Below, piece by piece: positions 1 through 7,923 of a stretch of 64,000 bases of DNA. The stretch comes from Variovorax sp. V93 (GTDB lineage: Bacteria > Pseudomonadota > Gammaproteobacteria > Burkholderiales > Burkholderiaceae_C). Location of the stretch: assembly GCF_041154485.1 (NCBI RefSeq), contig NZ_AP028669.1:2666001-2730000 (forward strand). Reading direction: 5' to 3'. Position numbers and translations under genes: made by a program. Under the pieces are notes generated by a model. The model saw only the letters and a list, made by a program, of their open reading frames with translations, was not told the origin of the DNA and ran no database searches. Numbering within the stretch: position 1 is the stretch's first letter; the number at the start of each line of letters is the position of its first letter.

Positions 1-1096
1 CGACATCGGCGCGGTGCAGATGAGCCTCACGGCGTTCTTCCTTTCGCTGGGCGCGGGCCAGCTGCTGTACGGCCCGGTCTCGGACATGGTCGGGCGCAAG
101 CCGCCGTTGTATGCCGGGCTGGTGCTGTTCGCGCTGGCGAGCGTGGGCTGCGCGCTGGCCACCGACATCCACACGCTGATTGCGCTGCGCTTCGTGCAGG
201 GCCTGGGCGCGGCGGCCGGCATGGCGATCCCGCGCGCGGTGGTGCGCGACCTGCACACCGGCACCGATGCCGCACGGCTCATGTCGCTGCTGATCCTGGT
301 GTTCAGCGTGTCGCCGATCCTCGCGCCGCTGGCGGGCAGCGCCGTGATCGCGGTGGCGGGCTGGCGCGGCGTGTTCTGGGCCGTGACCCTCGCCGCTGTG
401 GCGGGCCTCGCGATGATGGTCACGCAGCTGCGCGAAACGCGGCCGCCTTCGGAGCGCGTCGAAAGCAGCCTCGGCAGCGCCCTGTCGGCGTACTGGCTGC
501 TGCTGCGCGACTGGCATTACCTCGGGCTGGTGTTCATCGGCGGCTTCGCGATGGCGGGCTTCTTCACCTACCTGGCGAATTCGTCGTTCGTGATGATCGA
601 CCACTACGGCCTGTCGCCCGCGCTCTACAGCGTGGCCTTCGGCGTGAACGCGGCGGCCTTCATCGGCGCCTCGCAGTTCACGGGTTCGCTGGGCGAGCGC
701 TTCGGGCTGGTGGGTCTCGTCAAGTTCGGCGTGGTGGCCTCGGGCATCGCGATGCTGGCCATGTTCGCGTACTTCGCGGCGGGCGGCGACAGCCTCTGGG
801 TGCTGATCGTGCTGTACTTCATCGCCTCCGGCTTCATGGGCCTGGTGATTCCGACCACCGGCGTGCTCGCGCTGGAAATGCACGGCGCCATCGCGGGCAC
901 GGCCTCGGCGCTGCTCGGCACGCTGCAGATGCTGACCGGCGCGCTGGCGATGGCGGTGGTGGGCCTCTTTACCGACGGCCGCCCGCTGCCGATGGTGACC
1001 GGCATGGCCGGCGGCGCGCTGATCGCGCTGGTGCTGACCTGGCTCACGCTGGGCAGCGTGCGGTCCGAACCCACGCGCAGGACGCAAGAGGCGTGA
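1..1096 (+). CDS. MFS drug exporter, Bcr/CflA type (5' end outside window)
   Basis: Major facilitator superfamily proton antiporter of the Bcr/CflA (DHA1, 12-helix) drug-export group, in the inner membrane. The open frame runs through base 2 without a start that fits the family, and the first visible residues already belong to the helix 1-2 region, so the true start lies upstream. The loop 2-3 motif reads GPVSDMVGRKPPLYAG, the family signature, and the motif-C region SPILAPLAG is present. About 11 helices are visible. The stop overlaps the GTG start of the next exporter by 4 bp (GTGA), so the two are probably co-translated. Substrate cannot be read from sequence. Confidence 0.85.
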   Translation, partial: DIGAVQMSLTAFFLSLGAGQLLYGPVSDMVGRKPPLYAGLVLFALASVGCALATDIHTLIALRFVQGLGAAAGMAIPRAVVRDLHTGTDAARLMSLLILVFSVSPILAPLAGSAVIAVAGWRGVFWAVTLAAVAGLAMMVTQLRETRPPSERVESSLGSALSAYWLLLRDWHYLGLVFIGGFAMAGFFTYLANSSFVMIDHYGLSPALYSVAFGVNAAAFIGASQFTGSLGERFGLVGLVKFGVVASGIAMLAMFAYFAAGGDSLWVLIVLYFIASGFMGLVIPTTGVLALEMHGAIAGTASALLGTLQMLTGALAMAVVGLFTDGRPLPMVTGMAGGALIALVLTWLTLGSVRSEPTRRTQEA

Positions 1097-2541
1097 GCGG
1101 CGCGGCACACATGCAGGCCGCGGCGACAGCCGACGACCAGGCCGCGCAGCAGTTCGATGGCCTGGACCTGCCCGCGCGCCGGCGCGCGATGCTGGTGATC
1201 ATCCTCGGCATCATGGTGGCGGTGCTCGACGGCACCATCGTCAACCTGGCGCTGCCGGGCATTGCACGCGAACTGCAGGCCAGCCCCTCGCATGCCATCT
1301 GGGTGGTCAACGCCTACCAGATCGCCACGCTGGTCATGCTGCTGCCGCTCGCGTCGCTCGGCGACCTGGTCGGCTACCGGCGGGTCTACCTGGTGGGCAT
1401 GGCGGTGTTCACGGTGTCCTCGATCGGCGCCACCTTCGCCGATTCGCTCGCCACGCTGATTGCCGCGCGCACCTTCCAGGGCCTGGGCGCGGCCGGCATC
1501 ATGAGCGTGAACGCGGCGCTGGTGCGGCTGACCTTTCCGTCGGCGCTGCTGGGCCGCGGCATGGCGATCAACTCGATGGTGGTGGCCACGTCCTCGGTGG
1601 CCGGGCCCTCGGTGGCGGCCGCCATTCTCTCGGTGGCTTCGTGGCCGTGGCTGTTTGCCATCAACGTGCCGCTGGGCGCCATCACGCTGGCGCTCGGCCT
1701 GCGGGCGCTGCCGTTCAACCGCGTGGCGCCGGCGGCGGGCCTGCGCTTTTCGCCAATCGACGTGGCGCTCAACGTGCTGATGTTCTCGCTGGTGTTCCTG
1801 GGCGTCGACCGGCTGGGCGTGCGCGAGGGCGGCGTGCCCGGCGGCTCGCAGTCGTCGGCCTGGCTCATCCTGCTGGCCGGCGTGGCGGTGGGCTTCGTCT
1901 ATCTGCGGCGGCAGCGCAGGCTGGCGGTGCCGCTGTTTCCGATCGACCTGCTGCGCATTCCGGTGTTCGCGCTTTCGATGGGCACTTCGGTCGCCGCCTT
2001 CTGCGCGCAGATGCTGGCCTACATTGCGCTGCCGTTCCTGCTGCTCGAGGTGTACGGCCGCAGCCACATCGAGGCCGGGCTGCTCATCACCGCCTGGCCG
2101 CTGGCCATCGTGGCGATGGCGCCGATCGCGGGCCGGTTGATCGGGCGCTACCCGGACGGGCTGCTCGGCGGCATCGGGCTGGGCCTGCTCGCCACTGGCC
2201 TGGCGCTGCTGGCGGCGCTGCCGGCGCATCCGGGCAACGCCGACATCGCCTGGCGCATGGCGCTGTGCGGGTTGGGCTTCGGCCTGTTCCAGTCGCCCAA
2301 CAACCACACCATCGTGACCTCGCCGCCGGCGCACCGCAGCGGCGCGGCCAGCGGCATGCTGGGCACGGCGCGCCTCACGGGGCAGACGCTCGGCGCGGTG
2401 GTGCTGGCCGGCGTGTTCAGCGTCTGGAGCCCGCATGGCGGCCATGGGCCGGTGGTGGCGCTGGTGCTGGCGGCCTGCTGCGCGGGCCTGGCGGCGGTCT
2501 TCAGCAGCCTGCGGCTGAAGACGACGGGGCCGGGCGGCTGA
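1093..2541 (+). CDS. MFS drug exporter, DHA2 (EmrB/QacA-like) family
   Basis: A 482-residue inner-membrane multidrug exporter of the 14-helix DHA2 branch. The helix 1 motif LDGTIVNLALPGI, the loop motif LGDLVGYRRVY and the helix 5 region SVAGPSVAAAIL are typical. The GTG start overlaps the preceding exporter stop by 4 bp, and there is no room for another start between them, so it depends on translational coupling. No periplasmic adaptor (EmrA/HlyD) or outer-membrane partner gene lies beside it. Two different exporters in tandem could share a regulator upstream of the window. Confidence 0.85.
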   Translation: MSGAAHMQAAATADDQAAQQFDGLDLPARRRAMLVIILGIMVAVLDGTIVNLALPGIARELQASPSHAIWVVNAYQIATLVMLLPLASLGDLVGYRRVYLVGMAVFTVSSIGATFADSLATLIAARTFQGLGAAGIMSVNAALVRLTFPSALLGRGMAINSMVVATSSVAGPSVAAAILSVASWPWLFAINVPLGAITLALGLRALPFNRVAPAAGLRFSPIDVALNVLMFSLVFLGVDRLGVREGGVPGGSQSSAWLILLAGVAVGFVYLRRQRRLAVPLFPIDLLRIPVFALSMGTSVAAFCAQMLAYIALPFLLLEVYGRSHIEAGLLITAWPLAIVAMAPIAGRLIGRYPDGLLGGIGLGLLATGLALLAALPAHPGNADIAWRMALCGLGFGLFQSPNNHTIVTSPPAHRSGAASGMLGTARLTGQTLGAVVLAGVFSVWSPHGGHGPVVALVLAACCAGLAAVFSSLRLKTTGPGG

Positions 2542-2561
2542 ATCGGTTAGGGTACGCCCCT

Positions 2562-3203
2562 ATGACGGAAGTACCTGAAACCGTGGTTTGTCCGGGCTGC
2601 GACGCGGTCTTCAGCCGCGCGCCCCTGAAGCCGCGCGAGGTGTCGCGCTGCGCCCGCTGCGGCACCGAGCTCTACCGCCACGCGGGCGACCAGCAGCGCC
2701 GCATCCTGCCGCTGACGGTGGCCTCGCTGATCATGTTCGCCATTGCCAACCTTTTCCCGATCGTCGAGATCGAGCTGCAGGGCCTGCGCAGCCAGACCAC
2801 GCTGGCCGGCGCGGTGCTGGTGCTGAGCCGGGAGGGCATGTCGGTGGTGGCGCTGCTGGTGCTGGCCACGACGCTGCTCTTTCCGCTGATGCAGCTGTGC
2901 ATCCTGGCCTACCTGCTGGTGCCGCTCAGCCGCGAGCGTCGCCCGGCCGGCTTTGCGATTCTGGTGCGCGCCATGCAGATGCTGCGGCCCTGGGGAATGA
3001 TCGAGGTGTTCCTGCTCGGCGTGCTGGTGGCGATCGTCAAGCTCTCGAGCATGGCGAGCGTGGTGGCGGGGCCGGCGCTGTGGGCTTTCATGGCGCTCAC
3101 GGTCATGCTCACCGCCGTGCTCTCATTCAATCCCAATGCCTTCTGGGAAATGACTTTTCGCCCGCCCGGCGAATCCGGCGAGCCCGGCAGGGAGGCGGCG
3201 TGA
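2562..3203 (+). CDS. pqiA: Paraquat-inducible protein A, first half-protein
   Basis: A 213-residue inner-membrane protein of the PqiA family. It begins with a zinc-ribbon-like pair (CPGCDAVF and CARCG, residues about 10-35) followed by four predicted membrane segments. In Escherichia coli PqiA is one protein of about 417 residues holding two such modules; here each module is its own gene. The ATG at 2562 starts just before the first cysteine pair. The stop overlaps the second pqiA gene by 4 bp. PqiA works with the MCE protein PqiB and lipoprotein PqiC in lipid movement across the envelope. Confidence 0.88.
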   Translation: MTEVPETVVCPGCDAVFSRAPLKPREVSRCARCGTELYRHAGDQQRRILPLTVASLIMFAIANLFPIVEIELQGLRSQTTLAGAVLVLSREGMSVVALLVLATTLLFPLMQLCILAYLLVPLSRERRPAGFAILVRAMQMLRPWGMIEVFLLGVLVAIVKLSSMASVVAGPALWAFMALTVMLTAVLSFNPNAFWEMTFRPPGESGEPGREAA

Positions 3204-3916
3204 GCGCAGGCGAATTGCAGGCCCCGGACGAGGGCGAAGCGCCGATGGCCACGGCCAGCGCGCTGGGCCTCGTGGCCTGCCCGCACTGCGATGCCGTCTG
3301 GCGCGGCGCCGCCGAGGGCGAGCCCTGCGGGCGCTGCGGCACGCACTTGCACACGCGCAAGCCCTACAGCCTGAACCGCACCTGGGCCTTCCTGATTGCG
3401 GCATGCATCATGTACATCCCGGCCAACCTGCTGCCGGTGATGATCACGCGCACGCTGTTCGGCGCGCAGTACGACACCATCCTGAGCGGCGTCATCTATT
3501 TCTGGGTGTCGGGCGCCTACGGGCTCGCGGCCATCATCTTCATTGCGAGCTTCCTGGTGCCGCTGTTCAAGCTCACGGTGCTGATCCTGCTTGCCTTGCT
3601 GGCGCAGCGCGGCAGCAGCTGGCGCCGGCCCGAGCGCGCCAGGCTCTATCACATCATCGAGATCATCGGCCGCTGGTCGATGCTCGACGTGTTCGTGGTG
3701 TCGCTGCTCACCGGGCTGGTGCAGATCCAGGGCTTTGCGGTCATCAACGCGGGCGTGGGCATTGCGGCCTTCGGATCGGTGGTGGTGCTGACGATGCTGG
3801 CCTCGCTGAGCTTCGACCCCAGGCTCACCTGGGACAGCAGGCAGGAACGGCAGCAGGAAGCCGAACGGGAACGCCGGGAACCGGCACGCGACAACAGGGA
3901 ACACAAGCCAGCATGA
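3200..3916 (+). CDS. pqiA: Paraquat-inducible protein A, second half-protein
   Basis: A 238-residue PqiA-family inner-membrane protein with its own zinc-ribbon-like motif (CPHCDAVW and CGRCG) near residues 31-50, then four predicted helices including the LNRTWAFLIAACIMYIPANL segment and the conserved GRWSMLDVFV stretch. The GTG at 3200 gives a GTGA overlap with the upstream gene; an ATG at 3245 is a less likely start. The tail is strongly charged (many E, R, Q). The stop overlaps the pqiB start (ATGA), so four pqi genes form one coupled operon. Confidence 0.88.
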   Translation: MSAGELQAPDEGEAPMATASALGLVACPHCDAVWRGAAEGEPCGRCGTHLHTRKPYSLNRTWAFLIAACIMYIPANLLPVMITRTLFGAQYDTILSGVIYFWVSGAYGLAAIIFIASFLVPLFKLTVLILLALLAQRGSSWRRPERARLYHIIEIIGRWSMLDVFVVSLLTGLVQIQGFAVINAGVGIAAFGSVVVLTMLASLSFDPRLTWDSRQERQQEAERERREPARDNREHKPA

Positions 3917-5559
3917 GCGACGACGAAGCCAGACCCCCCAACGATCCATCGCCCCCGTCCGGGCTTCCTCCGCCGCGCGTGGTGCGCCGGCGCGAATGGC
4001 TGCCCTCGCTGATCTGGCTGATCCCCATCGTGGCCGCGCTGGTCGGCGTGATGCTGGTGGTCAGGATCCTGATGCAGCGCGGGCCCGAGATCGTGCTCAC
4101 CTTCAACACGGCCGAGGGCCTGGAGGCCAACAAGACGGCCGTCAAGTACAAGGACGTGCAGATCGGCACGGTGCAGAGCCTGCGGCTCGCACGCGACCGC
4201 TCGCATGTGCGCGTGACCGTGCAGCTCAGCAAGGAGGCCGAGAGCTTCACCGCCGAGGATTCGCGCTTCTGGGTGGTGCGGCCGCGGCTCGACACATCGG
4301 GCATCTCGGGCCTGGGCACCTTGCTGTCGGGCGCCTACATCGGCGCCGACGCGGGCGTGTCGAAGGAAACCGCGAGCGAGTTCAAGGGGCTGGAGATGCC
4401 GCCGATCGTCACGCGCGATGCCTCGGGCCAGCAGTACCTGCTGCGCGCTACCGACGTGGGCTCGCTCGACGTGGGTTCGCCGGTGTATTTCCGGCGCATC
4501 AAGGTGGGCCAGGTGGCGGCCTACGAACTCGACGGCGACGGCCGCGGCGTGACGCTGCGCATCTTCGTCAATGCGCCCTACGACAAGTTCGTGGGCGTCA
4601 ACACGCGCTTCTGGCAGGCCAGCGGCATCGACGCGCAGCTCAGCGCCAGCGGCTTCACGCTGCGCACGCAGTCGCTCGCCACCATCCTGCTCGGCGGCAT
4701 TGCCTTCCAGGCGCCCGATGACGCCATGGGCCCGCTGGCCAAGGAGAACACGGCCTTCACGCTCGCGCAGGACGAAACCGCGGCCATGAAGGAGCCCGAC
4801 GGTCCTCCGCAGACGCTGCTGATGTACTTCAACCAGTCGCTGCGTGGCCTGGCGCCGGGTGCACCGGTCGATTTCCGCGGCGTGGTGATCGGCGAGGTCA
4901 AGTCGATCGGCGTGGAGTTCGACCGCGCCGAGCGCGAGTTCCGCATGCCGGTGCTGGTGCAGGTCTATCCGGACCGGCTGCGCCGCCGCGCGGGCGAGAG
5001 CGGTGTGGAGTCGCGCGCCACCCAACAGGAGCGGCTGCGCTTCCTGGCCGAGAAGGGGCTGCGCGCGCAGCTGCGCAACGGCAACCTGCTGACCGGGCAG
5101 GTGTACGTGGCGCTCGACTTCTTCCCCAAGGCGCCGCCCGCCAGGATCGACATGGCGAAGAACCCGATCGAGCTGCCCACCATCGCCAACAGCCTGGACG
5201 AGATCCAGTCGCAGGTGCAGGAGATCGCGAGCAAGCTCAACAAGGTGCCCTACGAGCAGATCGCGGCCGACCTGCGCACCACGCTCGCCTCGCTCAACAA
5301 GACGCTGGCCAGCACCGAGCAGGCGGTGAGCCGCATCAACACCGACCTGACGCCCGAACTGGCTGCCGCCATGAAGGACGTGCGCAAGACGGTCAACAGC
5401 GCCGAGCGCACGCTGGCCGACGACTCTCCGCTGCAGCAGGACATGCGCCAGACGCTGCGCGAGCTGACCCGCGCCGCAGGCTCGGTGCGCGTGCTGACCG
5501 ACTACCTCGAGCGGCATCCCGAGTCGCTCTTGCGCGGCAAACCGGACGACAAGAAATGA
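3913..5559 (+). CDS. pqiB: PqiB, triple MCE-domain envelope lipid transport protein
   Basis: A 548-residue protein, matching the usual PqiB length. It has a short cytoplasmic N terminus, one membrane anchor (residues about 33-55, LIWLIPIVAALVGVMLVV) and three MCE/MlaD domains; repeats of the domain are seen near residues 62, 175 and 300 (YKDVQIGTV, YFRRIKVGQV, FRGVVIGEV). A long C-terminal helical region (about 430-530) would form the coiled-coil needle known for PqiB. MCE proteins form hexameric tunnels that carry lipids between inner and outer membranes. Start and stop overlap the neighbours by 4 bp, tying it to pqiA and pqiC. Confidence 0.92.
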   Translation: MSDDEARPPNDPSPPSGLPPPRVVRRREWLPSLIWLIPIVAALVGVMLVVRILMQRGPEIVLTFNTAEGLEANKTAVKYKDVQIGTVQSLRLARDRSHVRVTVQLSKEAESFTAEDSRFWVVRPRLDTSGISGLGTLLSGAYIGADAGVSKETASEFKGLEMPPIVTRDASGQQYLLRATDVGSLDVGSPVYFRRIKVGQVAAYELDGDGRGVTLRIFVNAPYDKFVGVNTRFWQASGIDAQLSASGFTLRTQSLATILLGGIAFQAPDDAMGPLAKENTAFTLAQDETAAMKEPDGPPQTLLMYFNQSLRGLAPGAPVDFRGVVIGEVKSIGVEFDRAEREFRMPVLVQVYPDRLRRRAGESGVESRATQQERLRFLAEKGLRAQLRNGNLLTGQVYVALDFFPKAPPARIDMAKNPIELPTIANSLDEIQSQVQEIASKLNKVPYEQIAADLRTTLASLNKTLASTEQAVSRINTDLTPELAAAMKDVRKTVNSAERTLADDSPLQQDMRQTLRELTRAAGSVRVLTDYLERHPESLLRGKPDDKK

Positions 5560-6188
5560 AGAACAGGAAAAAGCTGCTTCCGCTCGCGGTCATCGCAGCG
5601 CTGGTGGTCCTCGCGGGCTGCGCGAGCAAGCCCGACAACTACTACACGCTGGCCAGCGCGGTGCCGGCTTCGGAAGCGGCACCGCCGACCCTCGGCACCG
5701 CCGCGCCGCTCTACATCGAGCTGGCGCCGGTGGCGGTGCCCGAGCGGCTCGCACGGCCGCAGATGGTGGTGGGCCGGGCGAACGGCAGCGTGCAGGTCGA
5801 CGTGCTCGAGCAGCACCGCTGGGCCGCATCGTTCGAGAACGAGCTGCAGGACGCGCTGGCCAGCGGCATCGCGGCGCGGCTCGGCGCGCTCGATGTCACC
5901 AAGGGCGGCCGCCAGTCTTCGCAGCCCGTGTGGCGCATCGCGGTGCAGGTGCGCCGGTTCGACGCGGTCGATGGCGGCCGGGTGGACGCGGGCTTCAACT
6001 GGACGCTGCGGCGCTCCGACCAGCCCCGCACGATGGCCTGCCAGCTGGACGTGGGTGAAGCGGTTGGGGGCGGCATCGATGCGGTGGCGCAGGGCGCGCA
6101 GCGCGTCACCGCCGCGGCGGCCGCGGCCATTGCGCGCAGCGTGAACGCGGCGCGGGCGGATCCGGCGGCGACTGCCTGTCCGACCTGA
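5556..6188 (+). CDS. pqiC: PqiC, outer-membrane lipoprotein of the Pqi system
   Basis: A 210-residue lipoprotein. The N terminus is positively charged, then hydrophobic, ending in the lipobox LAGC with the lipidated cysteine near residue 22. The mature part matches the ABC-type transport auxiliary lipoprotein (PqiC, DUF330) family, including the YYTLAS opening and the central YIELAPVAVPERLARPQMV region. PqiC sits in the outer membrane as receiver of the PqiB tunnel. The ATG overlaps the pqiB stop by 4 bp. It is the last gene of the operon. Confidence 0.9.
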   Translation: MKNRKKLLPLAVIAALVVLAGCASKPDNYYTLASAVPASEAAPPTLGTAAPLYIELAPVAVPERLARPQMVVGRANGSVQVDVLEQHRWAASFENELQDALASGIAARLGALDVTKGGRQSSQPVWRIAVQVRRFDAVDGGRVDAGFNWTLRRSDQPRTMACQLDVGEAVGGGIDAVAQGAQRVTAAAAAAIARSVNAARADPAATACPT

Positions 6189-6231
6189 TTCTTTCTCGCT
6201 TCCCCCCGGGGGAGGGCAGCCCCCATCCCAG

Positions 6232-6252
6232 CCTTCCCCCGGCGGGGGAAGG
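6232..6252. repeat. Strong GC hairpin between pqiC and the next exporter gene
   Basis: Nine-base arms CCTTCCCCC and GGGGGAAGG enclose the loop GGC. It lies in a C/G-rich stretch (6200-6252) that also holds CCCCCCGGGGG. There is no following T run, so it is not a standard intrinsic terminator, although it could slow or end transcription after pqiC. The ATG of the next gene is 45 bases further on. It may be a copy of a dispersed intergenic element, but no second copy is seen in this window. Confidence 0.5.
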
Positions 6253-6296
6253 AGCAAGACAGGCATCTGCTTCTGGAAGATGGATCGGAGATCACC

Positions 6297-7904
6297 ATGG
6301 CACAGATCGGAAAGGCGCCCTGCGACAACACGCTGATCCTGCACGGCACCGCGGCGCGAGAGGGCGAGGGCGCCTGTCCCGAAGCCTCCAAGCCCTGGGT
6401 GCTGGCCGCGGCCATCGTGGGCTCGAGCATGGCCTTCATCGACGGCACGGTGGTCAACGTGGCGCTGCCGGCCATCCAGGCCGACCTGCGGGCCACGGCG
6501 TTCCAGGCGCAGTGGGTGGTCGAGTCCTATGCCTTGCTGCTGGCGGCGCTGCTGCTGGTGGGCGGCGCGCTCGGCGACCACTTCGGGCGGCGCCGCATCT
6601 TTGCGATCGGCGTGGGCATCTTCGCCGTTGCTTCTGTGGCTTGCGGGCTCTCGGGCAGCGTGCAGCAGCTGATTGCCGCGCGCGCGGTGCAGGGCATCGG
6701 CGCGGCCTTGCTGGTGCCCGGCAGCCTTGCGCTCATCAGCGCCGCATTTCCCGAGAAGGAGCGCGGCAAGGCCATCGGCATCTGGTCGGGCTTCAGCGGC
6801 ATCACGGCGGCCGCGGGGCCGGTGCTGGGCGGCTTCCTGGTCGATCATTTCTCGTGGGCCTGGGCCTTCCTCATCAATGTGCCGATGGCGCTGCTGGTGC
6901 TGTGGATCGCATGGCGCCACGTGCCCGAGAGCCACGGATCATCGGCCAGCGGCGGGCTCGACCTGGTGGGCGCACTGCTGGCCACCGCCGGGCTCGGCGG
7001 CATCGTCTACGCGTTCATCGAGGCGCCCACGCGGCACTGGAGTTCGCCCGCGGTGCTGGCGGCGCTGGGCATCGGCATCGCCGGCAGCGCGGGCTTCATT
7101 GCCGCCGAGCGCAGGGCACGCACGCCGATGCTGCCGCTCGCGCTGCTGCGCATCGGCAACTTCAGCGGCGCCAACCTGCTGACCCTGCTGCTGTATGCGG
7201 CGCTCGGCGGCGGGCTGTATTTCTTCCCGCTCAACCTGATCCAGGTGCAGGGCTACTCCGCCACCGTGGCGGGCGCGGCGCTGCTGCCGTTCATCCTCAT
7301 CATGTTCGCGCTCTCGGGCTGGGCCGGCCAGCTGGTCGACCGCTTCGGCCCGCGACTGCCGCTGGTGATCGGCCCCGCGATTGCCGCGGCGGGCTTCGCA
7401 CTGTTCGCGGTGCCCGGCGTCGAAGCGAGCTACTGGCGCGGCTTCTTTCCCGCGGTGGTGGTGCTGGGCTTCGGCATGACCGTGACCGTCGCGCCGCTCA
7501 CCACCACCGTGATGAACGCGGTGGGTCCGGAGCAGGCGGGCGTGGCCTCGGGCGTCAACAATGCGGTGTCGCGCGCGGCCGCGGTGCTGGCCATTGCGGT
7601 GTTCGGCGTGGTCATGGCCTGGGCTTTCGACGGCGCCCTGGCCGAGAGCCTGCGCGGCATGGGGGCCTCGCCCGAGGCGACGGCATTTCTCGAAGGCGAG
7701 CGCAGCAAGCTGGCCGGCGCAGCACTGCCGCCGGGCGTCGATGCGGCCACCGCCGCGGCCATGAAGAAGGCCGTGGCTGAATCCTTCGTCGCGGGCTTTC
7801 GCTGGGTGATGCTGCTGAGCGCGGGGCTGGCGGTGCTCAGCGCGTTGAGCGCCTGGCTGATGATTGGCGGGGTGGCTGCAAAAGAACACGGCAGCGGCAT
7901 GTAG
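6297..7904 (+). CDS. MFS drug exporter, DHA2 (EmrB/QacA-like) family
   Basis: A 535-residue inner-membrane antiporter of the 14-helix DHA2 group. After a 35-residue cytoplasmic leader come FIDGTVVNVALPAI (helix 1), GGALGDHFGRRRIF (loop 2-3 motif) and GPVLGGFLVDHF (helix 5). The last loop is long and charged (residues about 450-500) before the final helix, as in many EmrB relatives. It starts at the first ATG after a GC hairpin and stands apart from the pqi operon. It converges with the peptidase gene downstream, with only 19 bases between their stops. Confidence 0.87.
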   Translation: MAQIGKAPCDNTLILHGTAAREGEGACPEASKPWVLAAAIVGSSMAFIDGTVVNVALPAIQADLRATAFQAQWVVESYALLLAALLLVGGALGDHFGRRRIFAIGVGIFAVASVACGLSGSVQQLIAARAVQGIGAALLVPGSLALISAAFPEKERGKAIGIWSGFSGITAAAGPVLGGFLVDHFSWAWAFLINVPMALLVLWIAWRHVPESHGSSASGGLDLVGALLATAGLGGIVYAFIEAPTRHWSSPAVLAALGIGIAGSAGFIAAERRARTPMLPLALLRIGNFSGANLLTLLLYAALGGGLYFFPLNLIQVQGYSATVAGAALLPFILIMFALSGWAGQLVDRFGPRLPLVIGPAIAAAGFALFAVPGVEASYWRGFFPAVVVLGFGMTVTVAPLTTTVMNAVGPEQAGVASGVNNAVSRAAAVLAIAVFGVVMAWAFDGALAESLRGMGASPEATAFLEGERSKLAGAALPPGVDAATAAAMKKAVAESFVAGFRWVMLLSAGLAVLSALSAWLMIGGVAAKEHGSGM

Positions 7905-7923
7905 AAAAGTCGCCTTGCGGCTG

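Noticed and set aside
625..2445. Long minus-strand frame opposite the first two exporters
   Set aside because: Arg/His/Gln-rich translation typical of the antisense of GC-rich genes; both exporters on the plus strand are clear.
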